A stretch of 64,000 nt of DNA, from NCBI RefSeq assembly GCF_004770265.1, contig NZ_RQGQ01000004.1:558001-622000 (forward strand), in the 5' to 3' direction. A program made the position numbers and the translations under genes. The DNA is from Leptospira congkakensis (lineage in GTDB: Bacteria; Spirochaetota; Leptospiria; Leptospirales; Leptospiraceae). The first letter of the stretch is position 1. Each line of letters starts with the position of its first letter. Positions 9,797-19,309 of the stretch are shown here, piece by piece. The notes beneath the pieces are model-generated. The model worked only from the letters and a program-made list of their open reading frames with translations. It made no database searches and was not told the origin of the DNA.

Positions 9797-11047
9797 CTAA
9801 ATTAAATATTCAAATAAATTTTCATCTTGGTTGACCAACGTGAAATTCAAATGAAACGCATCCATTCGTTCTAACAATGATTGAAAATCATCCTTCGATT
9901 TTAACTCAATACCAATCAAGGCAGGACCAGATTCCTTATTATTTTTTTGGATGAATTCAAATCGAACGATATCATCGTTTGGTCCAAGTATCTCATTTAC
10001 AAATTGTTTTAAAGCACCAGGTCTCTGAGCAAACCTTACGATAAAATAATGTTTTAATCCTTCATACAACAAAGATCTTTCTTTGATTTCTTGCATCCGA
10101 TCGATATCGTTATTTCCACCACTAAGGATACAGACTACCTTTTTCCCACGAATTCGATCGGCATACTGATCTAATGCAGAAATACTCAATGCTCCTGCCG
10201 GTTCCGCAACAATGGCATCTTCATTATATAATTTCAAAAGGGTGGAACAAACCTTCCCTTCTTTTACGAGCAACATATCAGAAAGAACTTCTTTACAAAT
10301 AGGGAAAGTAAGATCCCCTATTTTTTTTACCGCAGCTCCATCTACAAATTTATCAATTTTTTCTAGCGTAACGGTTTTTCCTTGTTTGAGAGACTCGGTC
10401 ATTGAGGGGGCCCCAAATGGTTCGACACCAATGATTTTTGTGTTGGGGGATTTTTCCTTAAAATAACTGCCAAGTCCAGCGCAAAGCCCACCTCCACCAA
10501 TGGGAACAAACACATAATCGATATCGGACTCTTCGTCTAAAATTTCTTTGGCAACAGTTCCTTGGCCTTCCATAATTTTGATATGATCAAAAGGTGGGAT
10601 AAAAACTTTATGATAAGTTTTGGCATACTCTAAGGCAAAGGATTGGCATTCATCAAATGTATCACCAACAAGTACAATTTCGATTGAATTTCCGCCAAAC
10701 ATCTTTACTTGGTTGATTTTTTGTTTTGGAGTGATCGCTGGCATATAAATCACACCACGCAAATTTAAAATTTTGCAGGAATAGGCGACACCTTGTGCAT
10801 GGTTACCAGCACTTGCACAAACGACACCTCGTTCTCTTTCCTCTAAGGTTAAACTTTGGATTAGGTTGTATGCTCCTCTAATTTTATAGGATCGAACCAA
10901 TTGCAGGTCCTCTCGTTTGATAAAAATTTTTGCACCAAAACTTTCAGACAATTTGGCATGAAATTGCAATGGAGTTTTAAATACTATCGAATGGATCACA
11001 TTGTATGCTGTTTCAATATCTAATTTCATCAAGGAGGACTCACCCAT
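9797..11047 (-). CDS. ilvA: Threonine dehydratase (threonine ammonia-lyase)
   Basis: 416 residues, a PLP enzyme converting threonine to 2-oxobutanoate. The PLP lysine lies in RSYKIRGAYN (about residue 53), the phosphate-binding glycine loop in IGGGGLCAG, and the SGGN motif in CILSGGNNDID. Residues 330-410 form a single ACT-like regulatory domain (HYFIVRFAQRPGALKQF), so this is the short type with one regulatory domain. The start is ATG 11047 or ATG 11029; neither has a strong Shine-Dalgarno. Many Leptospira make 2-oxobutanoate through citramalate, so the role here may be catabolic or parallel. It is a single-gene unit. Confidence 0.88.
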   Translation of the reverse strand: MGESSLMKLDIETAYNVIHSIVFKTPLQFHAKLSESFGAKIFIKREDLQLVRSYKIRGAYNLIQSLTLEERERGVVCASAGNHAQGVAYSCKILNLRGVIYMPAITPKQKINQVKMFGGNSIEIVLVGDTFDECQSFALEYAKTYHKVFIPPFDHIKIMEGQGTVAKEILDEESDIDYVFVPIGGGGLCAGLGSYFKEKSPNTKIIGVEPFGAPSMTESLKQGKTVTLEKIDKFVDGAAVKKIGDLTFPICKEVLSDMLLVKEGKVCSTLLKLYNEDAIVAEPAGALSISALDQYADRIRGKKVVCILSGGNNDIDRMQEIKERSLLYEGLKHYFIVRFAQRPGALKQFVNEILGPNDDIVRFEFIQKNNKESGPALIGIELKSKDDFQSLLERMDAFHLNFTLVNQDENLFEYLI

Positions 11048-11328
11048 ATATTCTAAAATACCTATTCCGTTTTTTTAGAGAATGAATTTAAATAAAAAAT
11101 ATAAAAAAACTACATGAAATTGGTTCAAACTGGAAAACTAGGATCATTGAATTATTAATAAATCTAATTAGAAATGAATTTTATCTGAGAACCTAACAAC
11201 CACTGAGTGGAAGGAACTTTTTTTGAAATGTACAATGCAAGGGATTAAAAAAGATAAAATTTATATATTAGTGAAGGTTTTGGAAAGGGAGAGATATTAA
11301 AATTAAAAAAAAGAATCTTAAGAAAATC
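11048..11328. other. AT-rich spacer upstream of ilvA
   Basis: No ORF or RNA gene is seen. The reverse strand should hold the ilvA promoter, but no convincing -35/-10 pair stands out. A short dyad CCACT-G-AGTGG at 11200-11210 is the only symmetrical element noticed; its arms are too close for a hairpin, so if it is real it would be a protein site. Confidence 0.4.
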
Positions 11329-11378
11329 GAGAAACCAGAGGCGGGGCCCCAACCACCCTGCCCTACCTTTGGTTTCTC
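11329..11378 (-). terminator. Terminator of flaB
   Basis: GAGAAACCA (11329-11337) pairs with TGGTTTCTC (11370-11378), and the GC-rich interior can extend the fold. It starts 9 bp after the flaB stop. On the reverse strand the stem is followed by T-rich sequence. It is strong, as expected for a highly expressed flagellin gene. Confidence 0.7.
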
Positions 11379-11386
11379 TTATCCTA

Positions 11387-12277
<891 letters not shown>

Positions 12278-12289
12278 TCACCAGAAGCC

Positions 12290-12329
12290 CGAAAAATTGA
12301 TGAATTTTCGAAGAGGCCATCCTTGGCCT
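12290..12329 (-). promoter_or_regulatory. Two hairpins in the flaB 5' leader
   Basis: AGGCC (12314-12318) pairs with GGCCT (12325-12329). A second stem of about 8 bp with one bulge lies at 12290-12310 (CGAAAAATT and AATTTTCG around GATG). They lie 55-95 bases upstream of the flaB start codon. They may stabilise the abundant flagellin mRNA or be a post-transcriptional control point. A motif ACCGATCC upstream is only a poor match to a sigma-28 -10. Confidence 0.4.
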
Positions 12330-12438
12330 TTTCAAGATAAGGATCGGTCATTCCGGTAGGGAGGATAATAGGGAAAATGAAATAAAATTTGAATAAAAAC
12401 AGAACTTCCCCTTTTCTAAAATATGTCCTAGTAAATCA

Positions 12439-13422
12439 ATGGAACTGGATTTCAGAAAAAGGCAGGCTTTTTACGTGTTAGAGACAATTTACCTAGCGAA
12501 CCCCCGAGGATTTTGTGCCGGAGTGAAATATGCCATATCCTACGTGGAAACAGCATTCCAGGAAAATCCAGAAAAACCTCTCTATGTTCGAAAAGAAATC
12601 GTCCATAACCAACGAGTTGTGGAAGAAATGAAAAAAAAAGGAATCCAATTCATTAGCGAACTTTCGGAAGTCCCAGATGGAGCCACTGTTGTTTTTTCTG
12701 CTCATGGCGTTTCTCCCGAAGTGGTAAAAGAAGCAACCGAAAGAAAAATGAAAATTGGCGATGCTACCTGCCCCCTTGTCACAAGGGTACATAAAAAAGC
12801 CCGCAATATCAAAGACACTCACCAAATCATTTATATTGGACACAGAGGCCACGACGAAGCCATTGGAACGATGGGAGAGGCGGAGATGTTCTTAGTGGAA
12901 TCTCCTGAAGATGTAGAAAATCTAAAATCTAAAATTGTAGAAGGGAAACCACTTACCTATCTGATGCAAACCACACTCTCTGTAGCGGATACTAAAAATA
13001 TAATTAAAAAAATTGAAGAAGTTTTTCCCTATGTAGAACACCCGCAAAAAGATGATATCTGTTATGCGACTACCGAGAGACAGGAAGCTGTCCAATCAAT
13101 GTTGGAATCTGTTGATGCCATACTTGTCATTGGAGCGGAAAATTCTTCTAACTCCGTACGACTTTGCCAACTTGCTAAAAAAACAAGACCTGATAGTTTT
13201 CAAATTTCAAAAAAAGAAGACGTAAATCCTGATCATATCAAAAATTCAAAAATCAAAACTTTAGGAATTACCGCTGGTGCTTCCAGTCCACAAATCCTTG
13301 TAGATGAAATTGTGGGAGAGATATTAAAACATTTTCCTGATGCCAAGGTATCTTTATTCCCCGAAAGCCGAGAAGACACCATGAGTTTTAGACTACCAAA
13401 AGATTTGCTCAAACAATACTGA
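12439..13422 (+). CDS. ispH: 4-hydroxy-3-methylbut-2-enyl diphosphate reductase (IspH/LytB)
   Basis: About 327 residues, the iron-sulfur enzyme of the last step of the MEP isoprenoid pathway, making IPP and DMAPP. The three cluster cysteines lie in NPRGFCAGV, GDATCPLV and ICYATTERQ. Also present are the substrate-binding SAHGV, GHRGHDE and the serine/asparagine motif ENSSNS. ATG 12439 is taken, but GTG 12475 (giving MLETIYLANPRGF) matches the usual IspH start better. It is divergent from flaB. The next gene, a histidine kinase, starts 1 bp after its stop. Confidence 0.93.
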   Translation: MELDFRKRQAFYVLETIYLANPRGFCAGVKYAISYVETAFQENPEKPLYVRKEIVHNQRVVEEMKKKGIQFISELSEVPDGATVVFSAHGVSPEVVKEATERKMKIGDATCPLVTRVHKKARNIKDTHQIIYIGHRGHDEAIGTMGEAEMFLVESPEDVENLKSKIVEGKPLTYLMQTTLSVADTKNIIKKIEEVFPYVEHPQKDDICYATTERQEAVQSMLESVDAILVIGAENSSNSVRLCQLAKKTRPDSFQISKKEDVNPDHIKNSKIKTLGITAGASSPQILVDEIVGEILKHFPDAKVSLFPESREDTMSFRLPKDLLKQY

Positions 13423-13423
13423 A

Positions 13424-15046
13424 ATGCCTTTAGATGCCTGGTCATTGCTAAAAGCATCTCTCGACGGAGATGAGTCAGGATCAAGCATTCTCTCTATTGA
13501 CAAAACCACAAAAAAGTTTGAGTTTATTTTGCGTAATAAACTTTTTGAAACCTTACAATTTGGGTTCGACTTAAATAGTTTTCTCTCTAAGAAAATAGAT
13601 AACGCTGATTTTTCCAGGGAACTCATTTACAAAACGGATGGAACCATTTTAGAATCCTATTTTGGAAATTTTAATGTACCTGAGGAAAATAAAAACAGAG
13701 AATATACAAAGTTTTGTATCAAAGATATCACCACCAAACAAAAACAAGAAGAAGAAATTGCATGGAGATTACGATTTGAAATTGGTGTTGCTTCCTCTAT
13801 TCAAATTCTAATCCAACAACCATCCATAAGAGAAGGATTACCACATGCACTTTACCAGCTGTTATACTTCACAGAAATGGATTCTATTTTTTATCTCAAG
13901 TATGAACCTGTTGATTCACAAAATAAATTTCATGTTTGGGTAAATGAAAGAAAATCTACCAAATACCCACTACTACCGGAAGAATGCCAAAATTCGGATT
14001 GGTATGATTTAGGACTCAGTCGTTGGGTTCATAAACTAAAAAAAGAAAAAACGATTCATTTAACGAAAGAACGGGCTTTGCCTCGAGAAAAATGGTTCTT
14101 TGAAAAAACAAAAGCAGAAACCCTCCTCCTTATTCCTGTACTTTTTGAAAATCAATTTTTAGGTGTTATGGGTTTTCTAAAATACAAACAAAATTCTCCC
14201 ATCAAACAAGAGAATCTTTTGATCTACCAAACGGTAAGTCGTTGGATGGGACTTTTTGTCCAAAGAGACCTAGATTTAACGGAGATTAATCGCTACAAAT
14301 CCACTTTAGAATCATTAGTTTTGGAACGAACTTTAGATCTCACAAAAACAAAAGAAGAGCTGGAACGTGCCTACCGCGCCAAAACAGAATTTTTAGCTCA
14401 TATGAGCCACGAACTCAGAACCCCTTTAAACTCGATCATTGGATTTTCAAAACTGATCCAAATTCCTGACTCAGATAAAACGGGAAAGGAATATCTAAAT
14501 TATATTTATACAGGTGGGACAAGGCTCCTCAGTATGATCAATGAAATTTTGGGTTTGATGAAAATTGAGTCTGGGCAAATCAAAATTCAGTTAACAACGT
14601 TTAAGCCGGAAGATCTATGTCGCCAAACACTAGAATTAATCCAACCACAAGCTAACGCCAAACGGATGGACATTCGATTCAAACCACCTGTAGAATCAAA
14701 ATCGATCACCTCAGATTCTGGAAAAATCCAACAAATTCTCCTCAATCTTCTTTCCAATGCGATCAAATACGCAAACCAGCCCTATATCGAGCTTGATTGT
14801 CATTGGAATCAGGACTTACTGAACATTTCTGTTCGTGATTTCGGCCCAGGAATCTCGGAAGAGGATCAAAAACGAGTTTTTCATACCTTCACTCGGTTAA
14901 ACGACGATGGGAACATCGAGGGAACGGGCCTTGGATTGTCCATTTCTCAGGGTCTTGCTGTTCGACTGGGGGGATACATTGAACTGAACTCTCGGCTAGG
15001 CCAAGGATCAAATTTTCAGCTCAAGTTACCTGAATTTATAAAATAA
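13424..15046 (+). CDS. Sensor histidine kinase with GAF-like domain
   Basis: 540 residues with no transmembrane segment, so a cytoplasmic sensor. Residues 1-110 are an unassigned, possibly PAS-like region. Residues 120-290 look like a GAF domain. A coiled coil follows, then HisKA with the phospho-accepting histidine in AHMSHELRTPLNS (about residue 327). The ATPase domain has N box LLNLLSNAIKYA, G1 VRDFGPGIS and G2 GTGLGLSIS. It starts 1 bp after ispH and sits 48 bp upstream of a REC-containing hybrid that is a plausible phosphotransfer partner. The signal is unknown. It could feed the chemotaxis operon behind it. Confidence 0.85.
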   Translation: MPLDAWSLLKASLDGDESGSSILSIDKTTKKFEFILRNKLFETLQFGFDLNSFLSKKIDNADFSRELIYKTDGTILESYFGNFNVPEENKNREYTKFCIKDITTKQKQEEEIAWRLRFEIGVASSIQILIQQPSIREGLPHALYQLLYFTEMDSIFYLKYEPVDSQNKFHVWVNERKSTKYPLLPEECQNSDWYDLGLSRWVHKLKKEKTIHLTKERALPREKWFFEKTKAETLLLIPVLFENQFLGVMGFLKYKQNSPIKQENLLIYQTVSRWMGLFVQRDLDLTEINRYKSTLESLVLERTLDLTKTKEELERAYRAKTEFLAHMSHELRTPLNSIIGFSKLIQIPDSDKTGKEYLNYIYTGGTRLLSMINEILGLMKIESGQIKIQLTTFKPEDLCRQTLELIQPQANAKRMDIRFKPPVESKSITSDSGKIQQILLNLLSNAIKYANQPYIELDCHWNQDLLNISVRDFGPGISEEDQKRVFHTFTRLNDDGNIEGTGLGLSISQGLAVRLGGYIELNSRLGQGSNFQLKLPEFIK

Positions 15047-15061
15047 AGGAATTGAACCCTG

Positions 15062-15089
15062 TAGAATTTTCCTTTACGATTTCCGATAA
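15062..15089 (+). promoter_or_regulatory. sigma-28 (FliA)-like promoter of the chemotaxis operon
   Basis: TAGAATTT (15062-15069) and TCCGATAA (15082-15089) are 12 bp apart, close to TAAAGTTT-N11-GCCGATAA; the -10 matches 7 of 8. The predicted transcription start is at or next to the ATG at 15095, so the mRNA would be leaderless or nearly so, unless the hybrid regulator is translated from readthrough of the upstream kinase gene. It would drive the chemotaxis genes with the flagellar regulon. Confidence 0.5.
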
Positions 15090-15094
15090 TCTAT

Positions 15095-16402
15095 ATGGTG
15101 GAATCGAACTTAAATTCAAACAATCTATCAAAATCTCAATCAAAGGATTTTTTGAGAAGGCCCAAGGAACCAATCCTAATCATTGAGGACAAAAAGGAAA
15201 ACCAAGTCCTTTTGGAGGCAATTTGCAAACGGATCGGAATGGAAACCGAGATTGCAGAAGACGGAAAAGTTGCGCTCGAGATGGCATCCAGTCGATCATA
15301 TAGCCTTTATTTGGTGGATTTGATGATGCCAGTGATGGATGGAAAAACTTTTATCCAAGAAAGAAAAAATTTGGAACCATCTGCTGTTTTTATCGTTCAG
15401 ACTGCCATTGACCAAACGGAAGAAATCATCGAGATCATGAAACTTGGTGTCTATGATTATCTTTTAAAACCACTTCATGTAGAAATTGTTTGCGATCGTT
15501 TGGAAAAAGCATTAGAATACGTCTATCTAAAGAGAATGGAATCCCTTCTTGTTGATGAAGAATCAAAAGAATTAAAAAGCCAATTGGAATGGCTGAACTA
15601 CAAAGAATCTCACAGAAAAACAAATGAAGTGAATTCTGAACTTTATGCCATTTTAAATCTTAAAACAACTTTAATGCAAGGATCAGGTCTTGGTGCGATG
15701 TCCACCATCATAGACTCCATCCAACAAATAAAAGTCGACCAAGGTAAAGATTACGTCATTAGTAAAGAGTTTTGGGATTTATTATACGAAAACCATGAAC
15801 ATAATATGGCAATGATGTCAGGACTCGATCATGCAGTTGATATCATTCAAAATAACACAAACCTAGTACGAAGGAAAAGTGAAGAGTTACTTGGAATTCT
15901 TCCTTCCCTTGTTGAATCATTTCGAAACGAAATCGAAGAAAGAGAAATAAAGGTAAATTTACCCGTATTCAAACAATCAGTTTATTTAGATTTTGATATT
16001 GATTCGATGAAACTAGCTCTTCATGAGATTATCACAAATGGATTAAAATATTCCAAAAGAAAATCTCATTTTGATGTGTTTGTAACATTTGTGGATGGAT
16101 ATTTTTGTTTATCTGCAAAAAACAACATTATTGAAGACGAATATGCAAAACAGTTGTCTAATTCAGAAAAAAGACTAATCGAACCATTTTATAGAATCCA
16201 CCCACCGGTAGAGAGTTTTTACACTAAAGAAAAATTTAGTTTAGGGCTTGGCTTAACTATGGTTGATTTTATCTTACATAGGCACAACGGAATGTTTTTT
16301 ATACGGAACGCTATAGATCATACAACTGAAGTAAAAGCAGATTGTATCATTGCTGAAATATTTTTACCAATTCAAAACGAAAAGGAAACAAACCATGAAT
16401 AG
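15095..16402 (+). CDS. Response regulator with C-terminal histidine-kinase-type ATPase fold
   Basis: 435 residues. Residues 28-145 are a receiver domain with phospho-acceptor Asp in YLVDLMMP, acidic residues in IIEDKKEN and Lys in LLKPL. A mostly helical middle follows without a recognisable HisKA histidine motif. Residues 300-430 resemble an HATPase_c domain: N box LHEIITNGLKYSK and G2 LGLGLTMVDF. The G1 box is degenerate (SAKNNIIED in place of DxGxG). It may therefore be a phosphorylation-controlled scaffold rather than a kinase. It overlaps the downstream cheY by 8 bp, so it belongs to the chemotaxis operon. Confidence 0.75.
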   Translation: MVESNLNSNNLSKSQSKDFLRRPKEPILIIEDKKENQVLLEAICKRIGMETEIAEDGKVALEMASSRSYSLYLVDLMMPVMDGKTFIQERKNLEPSAVFIVQTAIDQTEEIIEIMKLGVYDYLLKPLHVEIVCDRLEKALEYVYLKRMESLLVDEESKELKSQLEWLNYKESHRKTNEVNSELYAILNLKTTLMQGSGLGAMSTIIDSIQQIKVDQGKDYVISKEFWDLLYENHEHNMAMMSGLDHAVDIIQNNTNLVRRKSEELLGILPSLVESFRNEIEEREIKVNLPVFKQSVYLDFDIDSMKLALHEIITNGLKYSKRKSHFDVFVTFVDGYFCLSAKNNIIEDEYAKQLSNSEKRLIEPFYRIHPPVESFYTKEKFSLGLGLTMVDFILHRHNGMFFIRNAIDHTTEVKADCIIAEIFLPIQNEKETNHE

Positions 16403-16760
16403 AAAAATTCTCATTATTGATGACTCTGCGGTATTTCGCAAAATCATCTCTGTCCATTTAAAAAATGCTGACTTTGATTTAATTGAAGCTGGCGATGGTA
16501 TCGAAGGTTTAAAACAACTAGAAACCAATGAAGTAGATTTGATTGTTTCGGACATGAATATGCCAAATATGGATGGTATTAGCTTTGTTAAAAAAGTAAA
16601 AGAAAATCCTAAATACAAATTCACCCCAATCATCATGTTAACCACAGAATCCCAACCGGAAAAAAAACAACAAGGGATGGATGCGGGAGCAAAAGCTTGG
16701 CTTACAAAACCCTTCTCACCAGAAGAACTGTTAGATACTATTTCTAAACTATTACCTTAA
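16395..16760 (+). CDS. cheY: CheY-like single-domain response regulator
   Basis: 121 residues from ATG 16395, 5 bases after AAGGAAACA. It is a receiver domain only: acidic pair in IIDDSAVFR, phospho-acceptor Asp in LIVSDMNMPNMDG, Thr in MLTTES and Lys in LTKPFSPEEL. In a chemotaxis operon this should be the diffusible output of CheA, acting on the flagellar switch (FliM, FliG). Leptospira have several CheY paralogues, so whether this one is the motor regulator is not certain. It overlaps the previous gene by 8 bp; STAS follows after 2 bp. Confidence 0.85.
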   Translation: MNRKILIIDDSAVFRKIISVHLKNADFDLIEAGDGIEGLKQLETNEVDLIVSDMNMPNMDGISFVKKVKENPKYKFTPIIMLTTESQPEKKQQGMDAGAKAWLTKPFSPEELLDTISKLLP

Positions 16761-16762
16761 CC

Positions 16763-17134
16763 ATGGAACCAGTACAAACTCTTAGAGAATCCAATTTAGG
16801 TTTTGAAATTACTTGGCAGGGATATTTGACAGTATCCTTCGTCCAAGAATGGAAAAATCTATCGGAAATTTGGACCAACTCAAAAGGGAAAGTCATTCAA
16901 TTAGATTTGAGTGGGATCGAACGTATTGATTCAGCTGGTATCCAATTTTTAATTTATCTAAAAGAATTAAGTCAAAACAAACACTACGCCATCCAACTCA
17001 AAAACCATTCACTAGCGGTACTCAAAGTATTAGATTTACTAGGCCTTGTTAGCTTTTTTGGAGATCGTGTTAAGGTAAAAAAAGAACACTCCAATGAAGT
17101 AGAATTTAAATACGGCACGAGGAAAGCCGGATAA
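16763..17134 (+). CDS. STAS-domain protein (anti-sigma-factor antagonist type)
   Basis: 123 residues forming one STAS domain. The SpoIIAA-type phosphorylation site is LDLSGIERIDSAGIQFLIYL, with serine in DSAG. STAS proteins inside chemotaxis operons occur in several phyla, but their role is not settled; they may tie receptor arrays to a partner-switching pathway. It begins 2 bp after cheY and its stop overlaps the cheA start (TAATG), so expression is coupled. Confidence 0.82.
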   Translation: MEPVQTLRESNLGFEITWQGYLTVSFVQEWKNLSEIWTNSKGKVIQLDLSGIERIDSAGIQFLIYLKELSQNKHYAIQLKNHSLAVLKVLDLLGLVSFFGDRVKVKKEHSNEVEFKYGTRKAG

Positions 17135-19299
17135 TGGATTTAACAGAGGTTATAGATGCCTATTTAGTTGAATCCGAAGAGTTTCTTCGTGATACGGAGA
17201 CTATATTGCTACGTACGGAGGTATCGACACCTTCGGATGATGATTTAAACGCTATTTTTCGTGCAGTCCACACGATCAAAGGAACTGCCGGAATGTTTGG
17301 TTTTGATTCCACAGTGAAGTTCGCTCATGTTGTGGAAAATCTTTTGGACCGATTACGTTCACACGACATTCCCTTCCAAGAAGAACTCACAGAAATTTTA
17401 CTACATGCAAAAGACCATTTGTCCTATTTGGTTTTAGAAGAAACCAAAGGAAAAATTCCAGAATCCAAAATTGATTTTGGAAATTCGATTTTGGAAAAAA
17501 TGGAACCATACCTCAAGGGAACCATAGAGGAAAAAACAAATCAAAGCGACAAGTCCCCTACTCTCTCAGAAACAAAGTCCCCCAAAAAAACAAATAATGA
17601 TTATGAAATTCCAGCTTATCTCATTTCATTTCGACCAAATCGAAATGTATTTTCACAAGGATTAGACCCTATATCCTTCATTGGATATTTAAAAAAAATA
17701 GGAACCATTCGTTCTTTAAAAACTATATCCGAACTCAGCTCAAATTTAGAAGAATATGATCCTGAATTATGTTATTTGGGATTCGAAATCCATTTAGTTT
17801 CTAATTCAGATTTGGACACCGTACGCAAAGTATTCAATTTTATTGAAAACGATTCATTTTTGCATATTTTACCTCCAGGAGCGGGAATTGAAGATCTCGC
17901 CGATTTATCAGGCCAACTTCCGGAAGAAGAAATATTCCTTGGCAATCTTTGGAAAGAGATCGAAGTTCTAACAGACGTCAGTTTAATTCATTATTTTGAA
18001 GAATTAAAAATTCGTAAAACTGGAATTTCCACTCCTATCTCTAAATCAGAAATTCCGGTTCCCAGTTTAGAACCACAAGATGTTTCACCTGGTTCCAATA
18101 ATTTAACCAATCAAACCAAAGATCAAAATAAATCATTAACCATAAAAGTAGATTCCAAACGAATTGATAATCTCATCAATCGAGTGGGAGAACTGGTGGT
18201 GTCTTGCGCCAACATGAACCAACTCATTGGTAATATGGAAGATTCTAACTTACAAGAATCGTCCATACTCGCAATGAGACTTCTTAACGAAGTGAGAGAA
18301 ATTTCTCTCAAACTCCGAATGGTTCCGATTGGTGATAGTTTCCAAAAGTATACGAGAACTGTCAGAGATTTAGGCAAAGAACTTGGTAAAGACATTCGGC
18401 TCATCACAGAAGGGAACGAAACAGAACTGGATCGCAATATTGTTGATAAGTTAGGTGACCCTCTCACTCATTTGGTCAGAAATGCTTGTGACCACGGATT
18501 GGAAACACCGGAAGAACGAGAAAAAAAGGGAAAACCAAAACAAGGAACAATCAAACTGAATGCCTTCCATGAAGCCGGAAGTGTTGTGATCGAAATCACT
18601 GACGATGGGAATGGAATCCAAAAAGAAAAGGTCTGGCAAAAGGGGATCGATAAAGGTTTGGTTTCTGGATCTATGCCTGATTCGGAGGAAGAAGTATTCC
18701 AACTTCTTTTTCACCCTGGACTTTCCACTGCTTCACAAATCACCAATGTTTCTGGTCGTGGTGTAGGCCTTGACGTAGTTTTACAAAACATCGAATCCTT
18801 ACGTGGGAACATTACTGTAAAATCAACTCCGAACCAAGGCAGCCGATTTATTCTCAGATTACCTTTAACCTTAGCAATCATCGATGGATTTTTGGTAGAA
18901 GTTGGGAATAACCAATTCATCATACCGATGGATATGGTTCTCGAATGTTTGCATTTTACGGATGAAAACAGAGCCGACGCAAACCAATTTTTTGCCCTTC
19001 GCGGCAGTTTGATTCCTTACCTCCGTTTAAGGGATTATTATCCATCAGAATCTAATGATCAAAATTTGCGGGAAAACATTGTGATTGTTCGGAACGGCGA
19101 AAAAAAAGCAGGAATTGTTGTCGAAAGACTACTGGGAGAATACCAAACAGTCATCAAACCAATGGGATCTGTTTTTCGTCATGTAAAAGGTGTTAGTGGG
19201 TCTAGTATTTTAGGAAATGGGAATGTGGCTTTAATCATAGACATCCCTTCTCTTTTTGAAAGAACGATTACGTTAGAAAATGAAAGATTAAATCAATAA
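17134..19299 (+). CDS. cheA: Chemotaxis histidine kinase CheA
   Basis: 721 residues. Hpt domain at the N-terminus with phospho-histidine in [12 protein letters not shown] (about residue 48). A linker and a CheY-binding P2-like domain (about 165-265) follow. The dimerisation domain begins near [18 protein letters not shown]. The ATPase domain has [20 protein letters not shown] and [10 protein letters not shown] CheW-like regulatory domain forms the last 140 residues. It autophosphorylates in receptor arrays and passes phosphate to CheY and CheB, both in this operon. Its ATG overlaps the STAS stop by 1 base. Confidence 0.95.
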   Translation: MDLTEVIDAYLVESEEFLRDTETILLRTEVSTPSDDDLNAIFRAVHTIKGTAGMFGFDSTVKFAHVVENLLDRLRSHDIPFQEELTEILLHAKDHLSYLVLEETKGKIPESKIDFGNSILEKMEPYLKGTIEEKTNQSDKSPTLSETKSPKKTNNDYEIPAYLISFRPNRNVFSQGLDPISFIGYLKKIGTIRSLKTISELSSNLEEYDPELCYLGFEIHLVSNSDLDTVRKVFNFIENDSFLHILPPGAGIEDLADLSGQLPEEEIFLGNLWKEIEVLTDVSLIHYFEELKIRKTGISTPISKSEIPVPSLEPQDVSPGSNNLTNQTKDQNKSLTIKVDSKRIDNLINRVGELVVSCANMNQLIGNMEDSNLQESSILAMRLLNEVREISLKLRMVPIGDSFQKYTRTVRDLGKELGKDIRLITEGNETELDRNIVDKLGDPLTHLVRNACDHGLETPEEREKKGKPKQGTIKLNAFHEAGSVVIEITDDGNGIQKEKVWQKGIDKGLVSGSMPDSEEEVFQLLFHPGLSTASQITNVSGRGVGLDVVLQNIESLRGNITVKSTPNQGSRFILRLPLTLAIIDGFLVEVGNNQFIIPMDMVLECLHFTDENRADANQFFALRGSLIPYLRLRDYYPSESNDQNLRENIVIVRNGEKKAGIVVERLLGEYQTVIKPMGSVFRHVKGVSGSSILGNGNVALIIDIPSLFERTITLENERLNQ

Positions 19300-19309
19300 T
19301 GAGGATGAT

